Below are positions 1 to 8,584 of a stretch of 64,000 nt of DNA, piece by piece. Location: contig JAWUVI010000020.1 of assembly GCA_034112445.1 (NCBI GenBank), positions 1-64,000 on the forward strand, written 5' to 3'. Source of the stretch: Pelagadaptatus sp034112445 (GTDB lineage: Bacteria; Pseudomonadota; Gammaproteobacteria; Pseudomonadales; Cellvibrionaceae). Made by a program: the position numbers and the translations under genes. Position 1 is the stretch's first letter. Each line of letters opens with the position of its first letter. Below the pieces are notes generated by a model. That model ran no database searches. It was not told the origin of the DNA and saw only the letters and a list, made by a program, of their open reading frames with translations.

Positions 1-134
1 GGCGGAAGGCTAACTCTTCTTGACTGAGCTGGTGTACCCCGCGCCAAAATTTTAGAAATTTTCCAAAACTCAGTGGTTGTTCTGGTGTATCCATTAGCCG
101 ACTTCTCTGTGAAATTCCGATGCCAATATTACCT

Positions 135-147
135 GACATCACATGTC
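135..147. promoter_or_regulatory. Inverted repeat upstream of beta-oxidation operon (possible operator)
   Basis: GACAT and ATGTC flank a 3-base centre (CAC), giving a perfect 5-bp dyad 70 bases before the preferred start of the first gene. Its position suits an operator for a repressor of the fatty-acid degradation operon, but no regulator gene is adjacent in the window. The rest of bases 1-174 shows no gene I can support. Confidence 0.25.
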
Positions 148-216
148 GTGGTGGGATTATTTTAAACCCCCATAATGGCGTCAATCAATATTAATAACGA
201 AACATTAGGTATCCCT

Positions 217-2022
217 ATGGCAGCTCCAATCCTTGATAGTCGCGATTTAGAATTCATGCTTTATGAATTGTTTGATGCAGAGTCTATGACTAAACGTGAA
301 CGTTACGCCGATCACAGTTTTGAAACCTTTCAAGCCGCAATTGAGACGGGTAAGACCGTTGCTGAAAAATATTTTTTACCGATTCGTCAAAAGGTCGATA
401 TGGAGCAACCCACCTTTGATGGTGAAAAGGTACAGATGATTCCTGAAATTAAAACGGCTGTTGATGCGGTATTTGATTCTGGTCTTGCTTGTCCTTCGTC
501 TGATTTTGAAATGGGTGGCATGCAGTTGCCCGCGATTGTTGCCAGCGCCGCCACGGCTTACCTTAGTGCAGCAGGCAGTACCACGATGGGCTATTCCAGC
601 CTCACCAACGCCAATTGTAATTTGATTGAAGCTCACGGCACCCCAGAACAAATTGAGAAATGGGTTATGCCCATGCGTGAAGGCCGCTTCTACGGCACTA
701 TGGCGATGACCGAACCGAGTGCGGGTTCTGGTTTGGCGGATTTAATCACCAGAGCGGTTCCCGCTGAAGATGGGAGCTATCGAATCTTTGGTAGTAAGAT
801 TTACATATCAGGTGGTGATCACGACATTAGCGAAAACATTATTCATTTGGTGTTGGCTCGTGTTAAAGGTGCTCCCAAAGGTGTCAAAGGAATTTCTTTA
901 TTTGTCGTGCCTAAGTTCATGGTTAACCACGACGGCAGCGTCGGAGATCGTAACGACGTTTGGTTGGCCGGCTTGTTCCATAAAATGGGAGGTCGTGGCC
1001 AAACATCATGTGCCCTGAGTTTTGGTGAAAAAGAGGGCGCCGTTGGTTATTTGATCGGTGAAGAAAATCAAGGTTTACGCTATATGTTCCACATGATGAA
1101 TGAAGCTCGCATCATGGTGGGAACTTCCGCTGCGCTGACCGGTTTAACGGGTTACCAATATTCCCTCGACTACGCTAAAGAGCGCCCACAGGGTCGCTTA
1201 CCATCGTGTAAAGATCCTGAGTCTAAGCCTGTGAATATTATTCAGCATCCGGATGTGCGCCGCATGTTGTTGGCTCAAAAAGCCTACGGCGAAGGTGCTT
1301 ACTCGTTATGTTTGATGGGCGCACAATTGGCCGATGATGAGCGTACTGCTCCGACTCAAGAGGAGCGCGATAAGGCCCATGAGTTACTGGATTTTTTGAC
1401 ACCTATTATTAAATCTTGGCCGTCAGAGTATGGCCCGCGTGCTAACAGCCTGGCCATTCAAGTGTTGGGCGGTGCGGGTTATACCAATGAGTATCCCGTT
1501 GAGATGTTCTATCGGGATAACCGCCTTAATCCTATTCATGAAGGGACTTATGGGGTGCAATCTTTGGATCTGCTTGCCCGCAAAGTCCCCATGAATAAGA
1601 TGGCGGGTTATCGCGCTTGTTTAACCGAGATTTCTAAGACCATCGCTGTGGCCTCTGAAGTTGAATCTGTACAAGAGTTTGCCGAGCAATTAGGTGAGGC
1701 TGTTGAGCTGTTAAAAACCACCACCAATTCTTTACTGATGGCTATGGGGACAAAAAATATTGATCTGGCTCTCGCTAACTCGGTTAAGTACTTAGAAATG
1801 TTCGGCAATGTGGTGGTCGCTTGGATGTGGTTGCGTCAGGGTTTAGTGGCTCAGGCGGGGTTAGATAAACAACCTCATCACGACGACGAAATGTTTTATC
1901 GCGGTAAATTACATGCAATGCAGTATTTTTTCCGCTTTGAGCTTACTGAAATTCAGGCTTGGTCCAAATTGCTGTGCGATACAGACGACACCACTTACAC
2001 CATGCAAGAGGAGTGGTTTTAA
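217..2022 (+). CDS. Acyl-CoA dehydrogenase, ~600-residue class
   Basis: FAD-dependent dehydrogenase that introduces the alpha,beta double bond into an acyl-CoA, the first step of beta-oxidation. From the chosen ATG the protein has 601 residues, the size of the long bacterial acyl-CoA dehydrogenases with an extra C-terminal domain. The substrate/FAD motif TEPSAGSG lies near residues 165-172. The catalytic-loop motif HEGTYG lies near 441-446, with Glu442 the likely base. An in-frame codon at 175 would add 14 residues, but it has no ribosome site, whereas AGGT sits 6 bases before the ATG at 217. It heads a same-strand run with MaoC, SDR and thiolase genes, so a complete beta-oxidation spiral is encoded here. 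Chain-length specificity cannot be read from the sequence. Confidence 0.93.
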   Translation: MAAPILDSRDLEFMLYELFDAESMTKRERYADHSFETFQAAIETGKTVAEKYFLPIRQKVDMEQPTFDGEKVQMIPEIKTAVDAVFDSGLACPSSDFEMGGMQLPAIVASAATAYLSAAGSTTMGYSSLTNANCNLIEAHGTPEQIEKWVMPMREGRFYGTMAMTEPSAGSGLADLITRAVPAEDGSYRIFGSKIYISGGDHDISENIIHLVLARVKGAPKGVKGISLFVVPKFMVNHDGSVGDRNDVWLAGLFHKMGGRGQTSCALSFGEKEGAVGYLIGEENQGLRYMFHMMNEARIMVGTSAALTGLTGYQYSLDYAKERPQGRLPSCKDPESKPVNIIQHPDVRRMLLAQKAYGEGAYSLCLMGAQLADDERTAPTQEERDKAHELLDFLTPIIKSWPSEYGPRANSLAIQVLGGAGYTNEYPVEMFYRDNRLNPIHEGTYGVQSLDLLARKVPMNKMAGYRACLTEISKTIAVASEVESVQEFAEQLGEAVELLKTTTNSLLMAMGTKNIDLALANSVKYLEMFGNVVVAWMWLRQGLVAQAGLDKQPHHDDEMFYRGKLHAMQYFFRFELTEIQAWSKLLCDTDDTTYTMQEEWF

Positions 2023-2079
2023 CCGACCGCTACTGTAACAAAACAACCGTTATTTATAATAATATTGATAGGAGCTTTC

Positions 2080-2538
2080 ATGAATATAGTGACCAAAGAA
2101 CAGATTCAAAAACAAATTGGTGTTGCGTTAGAACCTACGCCTTGGCACTCGGTCACTCAAGATCAGATTAATCAATTTGCTGACAGTACCCTAGATCATC
2201 AATTTATTCATACCGATCCAGAGAAAGCGGCGCAAACTCCATTTGGCAGCACCATCGCCCATGGTTTTCTTACGTTGTCGATGCTGAGTCATTTCGCAGA
2301 AAGTTTTTCCTATGTTATCGAAGGCACCTATATGGGAATCAACTACGGATTTGATTCAGTTCGATTTATTGCTCCGGTCAAGGTCGATAGCCGTATCCGC
2401 GCCCACGCTAAATTAGTGGGCGTGGTAGAGAAAAATCCGGGTCAATTCATGATTAAAACCGACGTGACCATAGAGATTGAAGGGCAAGAAAAACCCGCCT
2501 TAAAAGCTGTGTGGATTGGTATGCAAATGGTTGCTTAA
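2080..2538 (+). CDS. MaoC/NodN-family (R)-specific enoyl-CoA hydratase-like protein
   Basis: Hot-dog fold hydratase of 152 residues, expected to hydrate trans-2-enoyl-CoA (or a related thioester). The hydratase-2 type motif is present: Asp39 and His44 in DHQFIHTD, followed by PFGSTIAHG near residues 54-62. The ATG at 2080 is preferred because AGGAG lies 5 bases before it; a TTG at 2065 would place the ribosome site inside the gene. The gene lies 57 bases after the acyl-CoA dehydrogenase and before an SDR and a thiolase, so it probably supplies the hydratase step. NodN-like proteins of this size are not all biochemically defined, so the stereochemistry is an inference. Confidence 0.88.
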   Translation: MNIVTKEQIQKQIGVALEPTPWHSVTQDQINQFADSTLDHQFIHTDPEKAAQTPFGSTIAHGFLTLSMLSHFAESFSYVIEGTYMGINYGFDSVRFIAPVKVDSRIRAHAKLVGVVEKNPGQFMIKTDVTIEIEGQEKPALKAVWIGMQMVA

Positions 2539-2563
2539 AGGCAGCTGCAAACTGACCGCATAT

Positions 2564-2590
2564 TTAAAAACACATACTTAAAAACACATA
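2564..2590 (+). repeat. 13-bp perfect direct repeat, period 14
   Basis: TTAAAAACACATA occurs at 2564-2576 and again at 2578-2590, with one base between, directly before the ribosome site of the SDR gene. It is a recent-looking tandem duplication in the short gap between the MaoC and SDR genes. Confidence 0.8.
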
Positions 2591-2600
2591 GGAAAAAGCA

Positions 2601-3527
2601 ATGACAGTTCAATTTGATGGACAAGTAGCAATTATTACCGGTGCCGGAAACGGTTTAGGCAAGTCACACGCATTGGAGTTGGCAAAGCGTGGTGCCAAGG
2701 TAGTTATTAACGACTTGGGTGGTTCTGTAGATGGCTCAGGTGGTTCTTCCGATGCAGCCAAAGCGGTAGTGGCTGAAATTGAAGCAATGGGCGGTGAGGC
2801 GATATCTCACGGTGCCAACGTGGCTAATTTTGACGAAGTGCAAGACATGGTTGCTCAAACTATGGCGAAGTGGGGGCGAGTCGATATTCTTATTAACAAT
2901 GCCGGAATTTTGCGTGATAAAAGTTTTAGCAAAATGAGCATTGATGAATTCAAACTGGTTGTTGATGTTCATCTAATGGGATCAGTGAACTGTTCTAAGG
3001 CTGTCTGGGACATTATGCGTGCGCAAAATTATGGCCGAATTGTCATGACCACTTCTTCATCTGGCATGTACGGCAACTTTGGTCAGTCCAACTATGGCGC
3101 TGCAAAAATGGCCGTGGTTGGTTTGATGAATACCTTGGTTATCGAAGGCAAGAAAAACAATGTTCTGGTTAACTGCTTAGCTCCTACCGCTGGCACTCGT
3201 ATGCTTGAAGGTTTAGTGCCACAAGAAGTGATGGATACTTTAACGCCCTCATCGGTAACGGCAGGTTTATTGACTCTGGTTCATAAAGACGCACCAAATC
3301 GTACGATTCTCTGTGCTGGTGGCGGTGGTTATGCATCGACTAAATTGTTTGAGAGCGACGGAATTTTCTTACCAGTAGAAGAGCAAACTCCAGAAGCCGT
3401 GATTGAAAACTGGGAAGGTGTTGTCGACACCTCCAACCAGAAAGCCTTGGATCAAGGTTTTATGCAAACTGAAAAGTTTATGACCAAAGCTATGACTCAC
3501 ATGGCTACTAATCAAGAAGGTAAATAA
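2601..3527 (+). CDS. SDR-family 3-hydroxyacyl-CoA dehydrogenase-like protein
   Basis: Short-chain dehydrogenase/reductase of 308 residues. The nucleotide-binding motif TGAGNGLG is at 13-20, NNAG at 99-102, a serine cluster at 151-154 and the catalytic YxxxK at Tyr165/Lys169. The segment after the glycine motif, with NDLGGSVDG, is typical of the dehydrogenase domain of peroxisomal multifunctional enzyme type 2 and bacterial relatives that oxidise 3-hydroxyacyl-CoA. The C-terminal ~60 residues extend past the standard SDR core. It is followed two bases later by the thiolase gene, so the two are surely co-transcribed. The role as third step of this beta-oxidation spiral is inferred from fold and context. 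Confidence 0.9.
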   Translation: MTVQFDGQVAIITGAGNGLGKSHALELAKRGAKVVINDLGGSVDGSGGSSDAAKAVVAEIEAMGGEAISHGANVANFDEVQDMVAQTMAKWGRVDILINNAGILRDKSFSKMSIDEFKLVVDVHLMGSVNCSKAVWDIMRAQNYGRIVMTTSSSGMYGNFGQSNYGAAKMAVVGLMNTLVIEGKKNNVLVNCLAPTAGTRMLEGLVPQEVMDTLTPSSVTAGLLTLVHKDAPNRTILCAGGGGYASTKLFESDGIFLPVEEQTPEAVIENWEGVVDTSNQKALDQGFMQTEKFMTKAMTHMATNQEGK

Positions 3528-3529
3528 TC

Positions 3530-4711
3530 ATGAAAGAAGCAGTAATTGTATCAGCCGCACGTACACCTATTGGCAAAGCTTATCGCGGAGCCTTCAATAA
3601 CCTTGAAGCTCCTAGTTTATCCGCCGTGGCCGTAGAAGCGGCTGTTGAGCGTGCAGGTATTAACCCCGCTGAAGTGGATGATTGTGTTTGGGGAGCCGCT
3701 ATTCAGCAGGGTACACAGGCCGCTAACTTAGGCCGGAATGTTGCAATGGCTGCTGGTTTGCCAGCGAGTGTGGCTGGCATGACAATTGATCGCCAGTGTT
3801 CTTCTGGTTTGATGAGTATCGCTACAGCCGCTAAACAGATTATATGTGACGGCATGTCAGTTGTGGTTGCCGGTGGTTGTGAGTCAATCACTCTGGTTCA
3901 GAATGAAAAAATGAACATGGATCGCGTGGTTGATCCCAAAGCGATAGCCCATGCTCCGAACCTATTTATGCCCATGCTTGATACCGCCGAAGTGGTTGCC
4001 AATCGTTATGGTATTTCACGTGAAGCTCAAGATGAATACGCATTGCAATCACAGCAACGTACCGCTGCGGCGCAAGAAGCCGGTAAGTTTGACGATGAAA
4101 TCGTTCCAGTTACGGCCAACAAAATGGTTTTCAATAAAGAAACTAAAGAAGTTAGCTATGAAGAAGTAACCTTAACGAAAGATGAAGGCAATCGCCCAAG
4201 CACGAACATCGAAGGTCTTAACGGCCTCAACGCTGTTCGTGAAAACGGCACCATTACGGGTGGCAACGCATCACAGCTTTCTGACGGTGCTGCCGCCGTT
4301 GTGGTCATGGATCGTGCTTTGGCTGAAGAGCGTAATTTGGCTCCGCTGGGTGTGTATCGTGGCATGAGTGTTGCTGGTTGTGAACCTGACGAGATGGGTA
4401 TTGGTCCTGTGTTTGCCATTCCCAAATTGTTGGAAGCTAATGGCCTGAGTATTGATGATATCGGCCTGTGGGAATTAAACGAAGCTTTCGCTGTACAGGT
4501 TATTCATTGCCGTGACGTACTGGGTATCCCCAATGACCGTTTGAATGTTAACGGTGGTGCGATTTCAATCGGTCATCCATATGGTATGAGTGGTGCGCGT
4601 ATGGTTATGCATGCGCTGATCGAAGGTAAGCGTCGCGGTGTTAAATACGTTGTGGTTACCATGTGTGTTGGTGGTGGTATGGGTGCAGCAGGATTGTTCG
4701 AAGTCTTGTAA
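3530..4711 (+). CDS. Acetyl-CoA acyltransferase (thiolase)
   Basis: Thiolase of 393 residues that cleaves 3-ketoacyl-CoA with CoA (or condenses acetyl-CoA). All catalytic elements are visible: nucleophile Cys90 in DRQCSSGL, NEAF in the middle, His349 in GHPYG, and Cys379 in CVGGGMG near the C-terminus. The start ATG follows the SDR stop by two bases. This gene closes the four-gene beta-oxidation operon and is followed by a strong terminator. FadA-type degradative and PhaA-type biosynthetic thiolases share these motifs; the operon favours the degradative role. Confidence 0.94.
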   Translation: MKEAVIVSAARTPIGKAYRGAFNNLEAPSLSAVAVEAAVERAGINPAEVDDCVWGAAIQQGTQAANLGRNVAMAAGLPASVAGMTIDRQCSSGLMSIATAAKQIICDGMSVVVAGGCESITLVQNEKMNMDRVVDPKAIAHAPNLFMPMLDTAEVVANRYGISREAQDEYALQSQQRTAAAQEAGKFDDEIVPVTANKMVFNKETKEVSYEEVTLTKDEGNRPSTNIEGLNGLNAVRENGTITGGNASQLSDGAAAVVVMDRALAEERNLAPLGVYRGMSVAGCEPDEMGIGPVFAIPKLLEANGLSIDDIGLWELNEAFAVQVIHCRDVLGIPNDRLNVNGGAISIGHPYGMSGARMVMHALIEGKRRGVKYVVVTMCVGGGMGAAGLFEVL

Positions 4712-4730
4712 GTATTGGTATTCACTAATG

Positions 4731-4757
4731 GGGGAGCAGATATTGCTTCCCTTTTTT
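4731..4757 (+). terminator. Rho-independent terminator after the thiolase gene
   Basis: GGGGAGCA pairs with TGCTTCCC (8 bp with one G-T) around a 5-base loop and is followed by TTTTTT. It ends the beta-oxidation operon, 20 bases after the thiolase stop. Confidence 0.8.
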
Positions 4758-4782
4758 GGCTTTTTTAGCAGAGGATTCTGGT

Positions 4783-5202
4783 ATGCCCAAGTTAGCGATT
4801 ACCGATCAAGAAATACAAAACTGCTTTGCTGTGATGGAGGAATTACGTCCACATTTAAAAGCAGCGACATTCTTATCTACGGTTCGGCAGATGCAATCAG
4901 AAGGTTTTAACTTAGCCTATATTGAGCACCAACAAAAAGTTGTCGCCGCAGCCGGATATCGTATTTGTACCAATTTATTTATGGGTAAACATCTATACGT
5001 CGATGATCTTATAACAACTTATTCTGTACGCTCCCAAGGTTATGGCGAAGAAATGGTGAGTTGGCTAAGGGCTAAAGCGCAAGAAGCCGATTGCAATTTT
5101 TTTCATCTCGATTCAGGTACTCAACGTGGTCAGGCGCATAAATTCTATTTCAAGCAAGGCTTTACCATAGCCAGCTATCATTTCAGTGAACAATTAAAAT
5201 AG
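4783..5202 (+). CDS. GNAT-family N-acetyltransferase
   Basis: Protein of 139 residues with the pattern of a GNAT acetyltransferase: a central strand (AAGYRI), the acetyl-CoA-binding region YSVRSQGYGEEMVSWL with the R-x-x-G-x-G/A type loop, and a C-terminal F-Y-x-x-x-G-F motif (KFYFKQGF). The ATG at 4783 has AGAGGA about 7 bases upstream, better than an upstream in-frame TTG at 4756 that would lie inside the preceding terminator. The acceptor substrate cannot be inferred. It is followed 12 bases later by a small membrane protein gene, probably in one transcript. Confidence 0.85.
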   Translation: MPKLAITDQEIQNCFAVMEELRPHLKAATFLSTVRQMQSEGFNLAYIEHQQKVVAAAGYRICTNLFMGKHLYVDDLITTYSVRSQGYGEEMVSWLRAKAQEADCNFFHLDSGTQRGQAHKFYFKQGFTIASYHFSEQLK

Positions 5203-5214
5203 GTTGGATTCAAT

Positions 5215-5559
5215 ATGACCAGTAGATCGCGGCAGGGTGTGTATGCGATTTTGGCGGTAGCCGGAATCTTTGTTACTTGGTATTACAATATCCAATTTAT
5301 GCAGCAGTACGAAGGTTTTTCCGGTCTGCAATTTATAACAGACAATTATGTTAATCCGGCCTCAGCCTCTATTGCCAATGATATAACCATCGTATTGCTG
5401 ACGTTTTTATTCTGGTCGTTTTTTGAGGCGCGCAAGCTCGGTATGCGGCACTGGTGGCTTTATGCTGTGTTGTCTTTTTGTATCGCTATAGCGTTCACCT
5501 TGCCATTGTTTATGCTTATGCGTGAACGCCGTTTAGCCGAAGCTCAAGACTCAGCTTAA
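5215..5559 (+). CDS. DUF2834-like small membrane protein
   Basis: Membrane protein of 114 residues with three predicted hydrophobic helices: about residues 9-27, 52-72 and 81-101. The first helix followed by a periplasmic-looking segment with N-Y-V-N-P-A-S and then a helix with WSFFEARKLGMRHWW is the pattern I associate with DUF2834 proteins. No function is known for that family. It sits 12 bases after the GNAT gene. Confidence 0.7.
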   Translation: MTSRSRQGVYAILAVAGIFVTWYYNIQFMQQYEGFSGLQFITDNYVNPASASIANDITIVLLTFLFWSFFEARKLGMRHWWLYAVLSFCIAIAFTLPLFMLMRERRLAEAQDSA

Positions 5560-5631
5560 ACTGAATAATACTGAGCTTGTTATTTTTTTAAATAAAGTGA
5601 ATGTATTTTGAACTTTCTTGGCTAAGGCGGC

Positions 5632-5707
5632 TCATAGTTAGCAAGATATGTCATGGTGTCTTGCTCTCCGCTTCAGCCCCCACACTCTGGGGGCTTTTTA
5701 TTGTCTG
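5632..5707 (+). ncRNA. Candidate small RNA, copy 1 of a duplicated two-hairpin element
   Basis: The conserved block begins TCATAGTTAGCAAGATA. Hairpin 1: GCAAGA (5641-5646) pairs with TCTTGC (5659-5664). Then an unpaired CTCTCCGCTT. Hairpin 2: AGCCCCC (5675-5681) pairs with GGGGGCT (5689-5695) around a 7-base loop, followed by TTTTT, a textbook terminator. Nothing stands between the DUF2834 gene (ends 5559) and the esterase (starts 5831) except this element. A near-identical copy lies at 7893-7969. TTGAAC occurs 19 bases before CATAGT in both copies and may be promoter-derived. It could instead be a mobile terminator element with no RNA function. Confidence 0.45.
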
Positions 5708-5830
5708 TAAAAAACTTTCTGATAAGAATATTGATCTTAAATGTAGCGAACTTGTGGCAAAACAGTGATAACGTTAAGCCTTATTTAACCGATGTATATA
5801 ATTCAAAACTTTAATGTTTAAGGGGCTCAT

Positions 5831-6898
5831 GTGATTTTTTTATGGCTGATTATTTTTGTGATAATCACTTTCTTTATTCTCACTCGTTATTATTTGAGCG
5901 GTGAAGATTTATCATTTTTCGATAAGCCGACGGGTGAGTTTTTTGATGCGGGACCTCCTTGCGATCAACACGATTCAGTAGTGGCTTCATTGCATGTATC
6001 CAATAAAGCTTTAAAAGACGCCGACTCTAAAGATCGGTTGGCGATGATGCGTAGCAATATTAACATGATCTCGGCCGGTGTTGATTTCGCTGCTACGTTC
6101 ACACCTGTTGATGCCGATGGCATTGCCGCCGAATGGGTTGTGGCTCCGGGTGTCGATTCCAGTCGTCGAGCGCTGTATATACATGGTGGTGGTTTTATTA
6201 TGGGTAGCCCCGGAAGCCATCGGGTAATCACGGCAAAATATTCAGAGGTCACCAATGCGGCGGTTCTGGCTATAGATTACCGCTTAATGCCTGAATACAG
6301 TCGCATGGCAGGCATAGATGATTGCCGTAATGCTTACCTGTGGTTATTAAAGAATGGTGTTAATGGTCCTGAAGCAGATGAAGCATCTAGACTTTTTGTG
6401 GCGGGCGACTCGGCGGGAGGCAATTTAACTCTTAGCTTATTAGCCTGGTTGCGTGATAATGGCATTAGATCACCAGACGCCGCTATAGCATTTTCACCCG
6501 TCACTGACTCTACCTACAGCTCCCCCAGCTTAGTGAATAACCTAGATACCGACCCTATGCTTGGGATGGCCTTTAAGTTGCTGACTAAAGTGCCTAAATG
6601 GATGGTATTGTTGCGCAGCTGGCAACAGTTAAAGCAAAATCCAAGTAGCCCAGTGGTGTCGCCTGTATACGGTGATTTAAGTGGGTTGCCACCGACCTTA
6701 TTGCAGGCCAGCTCCGCTGAATCACTCTATGATGATGCGCGCCGGTATGTGAATCGAGCACAGGCTGCCGGTTCTCCGGTAGAACTGCACAGTTGGACGA
6801 GAATGGTTCATGTGTGGCAGTTCTTTTATCCACGTCTGCCAGAAGCTGGACACGCTTGGGATGAAGTACAAAAGTTTATTAACAAAGCCTGTGAGTAG
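5831..6898 (+). CDS. HSL-family alpha/beta-hydrolase (membrane-anchored esterase/lipase)
   Basis: Carboxylic-ester hydrolase of 355 residues related to hormone-sensitive lipase. Oxyanion-hole motif HGGGF is at 118-122, the nucleophile elbow GDSAGG is at 192-197 (Ser194), and the likely catalytic His327 is in MVHVWQ. At the usual catalytic-acid position the sequence reads SAESLYDD, so Glu297 may take the place of Asp. Residues 1-20 form one strongly hydrophobic helix, so the enzyme is probably membrane-anchored. The start is GTG at 5831 with AAGGGG about 7 bases upstream. Substrate is probably a short or medium acyl ester, inferred from the family only. Confidence 0.9.
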   Translation: MIFLWLIIFVIITFFILTRYYLSGEDLSFFDKPTGEFFDAGPPCDQHDSVVASLHVSNKALKDADSKDRLAMMRSNINMISAGVDFAATFTPVDADGIAAEWVVAPGVDSSRRALYIHGGGFIMGSPGSHRVITAKYSEVTNAAVLAIDYRLMPEYSRMAGIDDCRNAYLWLLKNGVNGPEADEASRLFVAGDSAGGNLTLSLLAWLRDNGIRSPDAAIAFSPVTDSTYSSPSLVNNLDTDPMLGMAFKLLTKVPKWMVLLRSWQQLKQNPSSPVVSPVYGDLSGLPPTLLQASSAESLYDDARRYVNRAQAAGSPVELHSWTRMVHVWQFFYPRLPEAGHAWDEVQKFINKACE

Positions 6899-6923
6899 TA
6901 CACAGATAAATTGAGCTTTATTT

Positions 6924-6950
6924 ACGGCGGCTTAAATAAGCCGCCGTTTT
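6924..6950 (+). terminator. Rho-independent terminator after the esterase gene
   Basis: ACGGCGGCTTA and TAAGCCGCCGT form a perfect 11-bp stem with a 2-base centre, followed by TTTTATTTT. It ends the esterase transcript and insulates it from the convergent SDR gene. Confidence 0.85.
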
Positions 6951-6981
6951 ATTTTATCCAGTGTTTTCTCACACTTACGTA

Positions 6982-7767
6982 TTAATGATCCACCATATCT
7001 CGTATTACCCGGCCGGCCAAATAACTTGCAACCCGGCGGGGAACTAAGCGGTAAATATTAACGGTAAGGAAATTCAAAACACCCACTACCGTGGTGTGCC
7101 TTTTACCTAATTTAGCCAGTGCCTGATTGACTACTCGTTCTGGTTGCATTGCCATCATAGGCGCAAAAATGCCTGAATAGGTAGAAAATTCAGTATGAGT
7201 CGCTCCCGGGCACAGCGCCAAAACATCGACGTTGTGTGGCCTTAGCTCTTCTGCCAGGGCTTCCGATAGAATTAAGTCATAAGATTTTGAAGCCGAATAA
7301 TTCGCCCAAAAGGGGATTGCTGCGAAGCCAGCGATAGAAGCCGAAAATATAATTCCCCCGCTCTTGCGATCACGCATGAGTTGCCCAAAATGATGAGCCA
7401 GTACCATGGTTGCGCGAACATTAACATTGACCAATAAAAGCTCTTTATCAAGAGAGTTGTCTAGAAAATCACCACTGTTAGTAAACCCCGCATTATTAAC
7501 CAAGAGGCCGACTTCAATGTCAGAGGTATTGGCTTCAATGGCCTGCATAAACTCAGCATCACCAAGATCGACACCAATTGAACGTGTCTCAATGCCGAAT
7601 TCTTTGGATAGTCTCTCTCCAAGAGTATCGAGCTTTTCTTTACGGCGGGCTACCAATATCAGATTTAAACCTTGAGCAGCTAGCTTTTGCGCAAACAATT
7701 CACCAAGACCCGCCGATGCACCAGTGATGAGTGCCCAAGGGCCGTATTTTTCGTTTAAAGAAGCCAT
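6982..7767 (-). CDS. SDR-family oxidoreductase
   Basis: Short-chain dehydrogenase of 261 residues. The NAD(P) motif TGASAGLG is at 15-22, LVNNAG lies near residue 90, and the catalytic YSASK lies near 157-161 with an upstream serine in FSASIAG. The arginine pair after the second strand (VARRKEKL) suggests NADP(H). The family of single-gene dehydrogenases with the opening EKYGPWALITGAS is common and includes DltE-like enzymes of unassigned substrate. It is transcribed alone on the minus strand, convergent to the esterase. Confidence 0.88.
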   Translation of the reverse strand: MASLNEKYGPWALITGASAGLGELFAQKLAAQGLNLILVARRKEKLDTLGERLSKEFGIETRSIGVDLGDAEFMQAIEANTSDIEVGLLVNNAGFTNSGDFLDNSLDKELLLVNVNVRATMVLAHHFGQLMRDRKSGGIIFSASIAGFAAIPFWANYSASKSYDLILSEALAEELRPHNVDVLALCPGATHTEFSTYSGIFAPMMAMQPERVVNQALAKLGKRHTTVVGVLNFLTVNIYRLVPRRVASYLAGRVIRDMVDH

Positions 7768-7892
7768 ACTTTATTCCAGAGTGTTGAGAGAGAATGATAA
7801 ATATAGGTGTAAATAATATTGTATGCCATCAATGCTCGGCAGCAGAGGATGATCATTTTCAAATATAATTGAACTTATCCGTAATCACTAAG

Positions 7893-7969
7893 TCATAGTT
7901 AGCAAGATAACTTCATGGTGTCTTGCTCTCCGCTTTAGCCCCCTCATTCTGGGGGCTTTTTATTGTCTG
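7893..7969 (+). ncRNA. Candidate small RNA, copy 2 of a duplicated two-hairpin element
   Basis: Second copy of the element at 5632-5707. GCAAGA (7902-7907) pairs with TCTTGC (7921-7926), then CTCTCCGCTT, then AGCCCCC (7937-7943) with GGGGGCT (7951-7957) around a 7-base loop and TTTTT. Stem bases are unchanged between copies, while differences fall in loops (ACACTCT against TCATTCT; a one-base length change and a few substitutions in loop 1). This is the pattern expected if the RNA structure is maintained. It lies between two minus-strand genes and is oriented on the plus strand, so it is not simply the terminator of either neighbour. Confidence 0.45.
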
Positions 7970-8002
7970 GAATATCACTTGCGCTCATGGTTGCTGACTA
8001 AA

Positions 8003-8476
8003 TTACGGACTAATTTTATTGACTACGGCATCACCATAGAGGCGGTTAAATACCTCGGGCATTTTTTTGGGTTTGCCAGTGCTGATCTCTATACACACTA
8101 TGTCCCACTCGGCTCTCAGTAGAGTCACTTGATCCTTATTGCGTATGAGTTGAAATTGACGCCGCATGGATATTTTTTTGTGGTTGGTAAGCCATGTGGC
8201 AAGGGTTAGCTGGTCGTCTAAATAGGCCGATTGAATATAGTTGTACTCGGCTCGAGTGATCGCCATGGCACGATCCAAGTGTTGGTAGTCATCAATACTT
8301 AAACCTAAAAACTCTGAATGTTGCCAAGCGGCTTGTTCACACCAATCCACATAGACGGCATTATTAACGTGGTTGAGTCCGTCGATTTGCTGGGGCTGGG
8401 CCGTCACTTCGAGCAAAAATGGCTTGGGGAAATCCCATGCAAAATTTAATATTGAAGCCGATTGATTGTTATTCAT
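8003..8476 (-). CDS. 4HBT-type acyl-CoA thioesterase
   Basis: Hot-dog-fold thioesterase of 157 residues. The diagnostic segment is D-G-x-N-H-V-N-N-x-x-Y near residues 32-42, followed by W-C-E-Q-A, as in 4-hydroxybenzoyl-CoA thioesterase-like and YbgC/FadM-like enzymes. It would hydrolyse an acyl-CoA to free acid and CoA in the cytoplasm. The chain length is not predictable. It is monocistronic on the minus strand. Confidence 0.87.
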   Translation of the reverse strand: MNNNQSASILNFAWDFPKPFLLEVTAQPQQIDGLNHVNNAVYVDWCEQAAWQHSEFLGLSIDDYQHLDRAMAITRAEYNYIQSAYLDDQLTLATWLTNHKKISMRRQFQLIRNKDQVTLLRAEWDIVCIEISTGKPKKMPEVFNRLYGDAVVNKISP

Positions 8477-8584
8477 TCGTTTTACCCGTCGCAGACTAAA
8501 AATAAGTATAAGTTGATGCGCTGCTCTAGTTGACTGCGCACCAAGGGGTGATTGGATCTTTTAGGGAGTGTTCCATAACTATTG

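Noticed and set aside
4156..4425. 89-codon open frame antisense to the thiolase gene
   Set aside because: Shadow frame inside a conserved gene.
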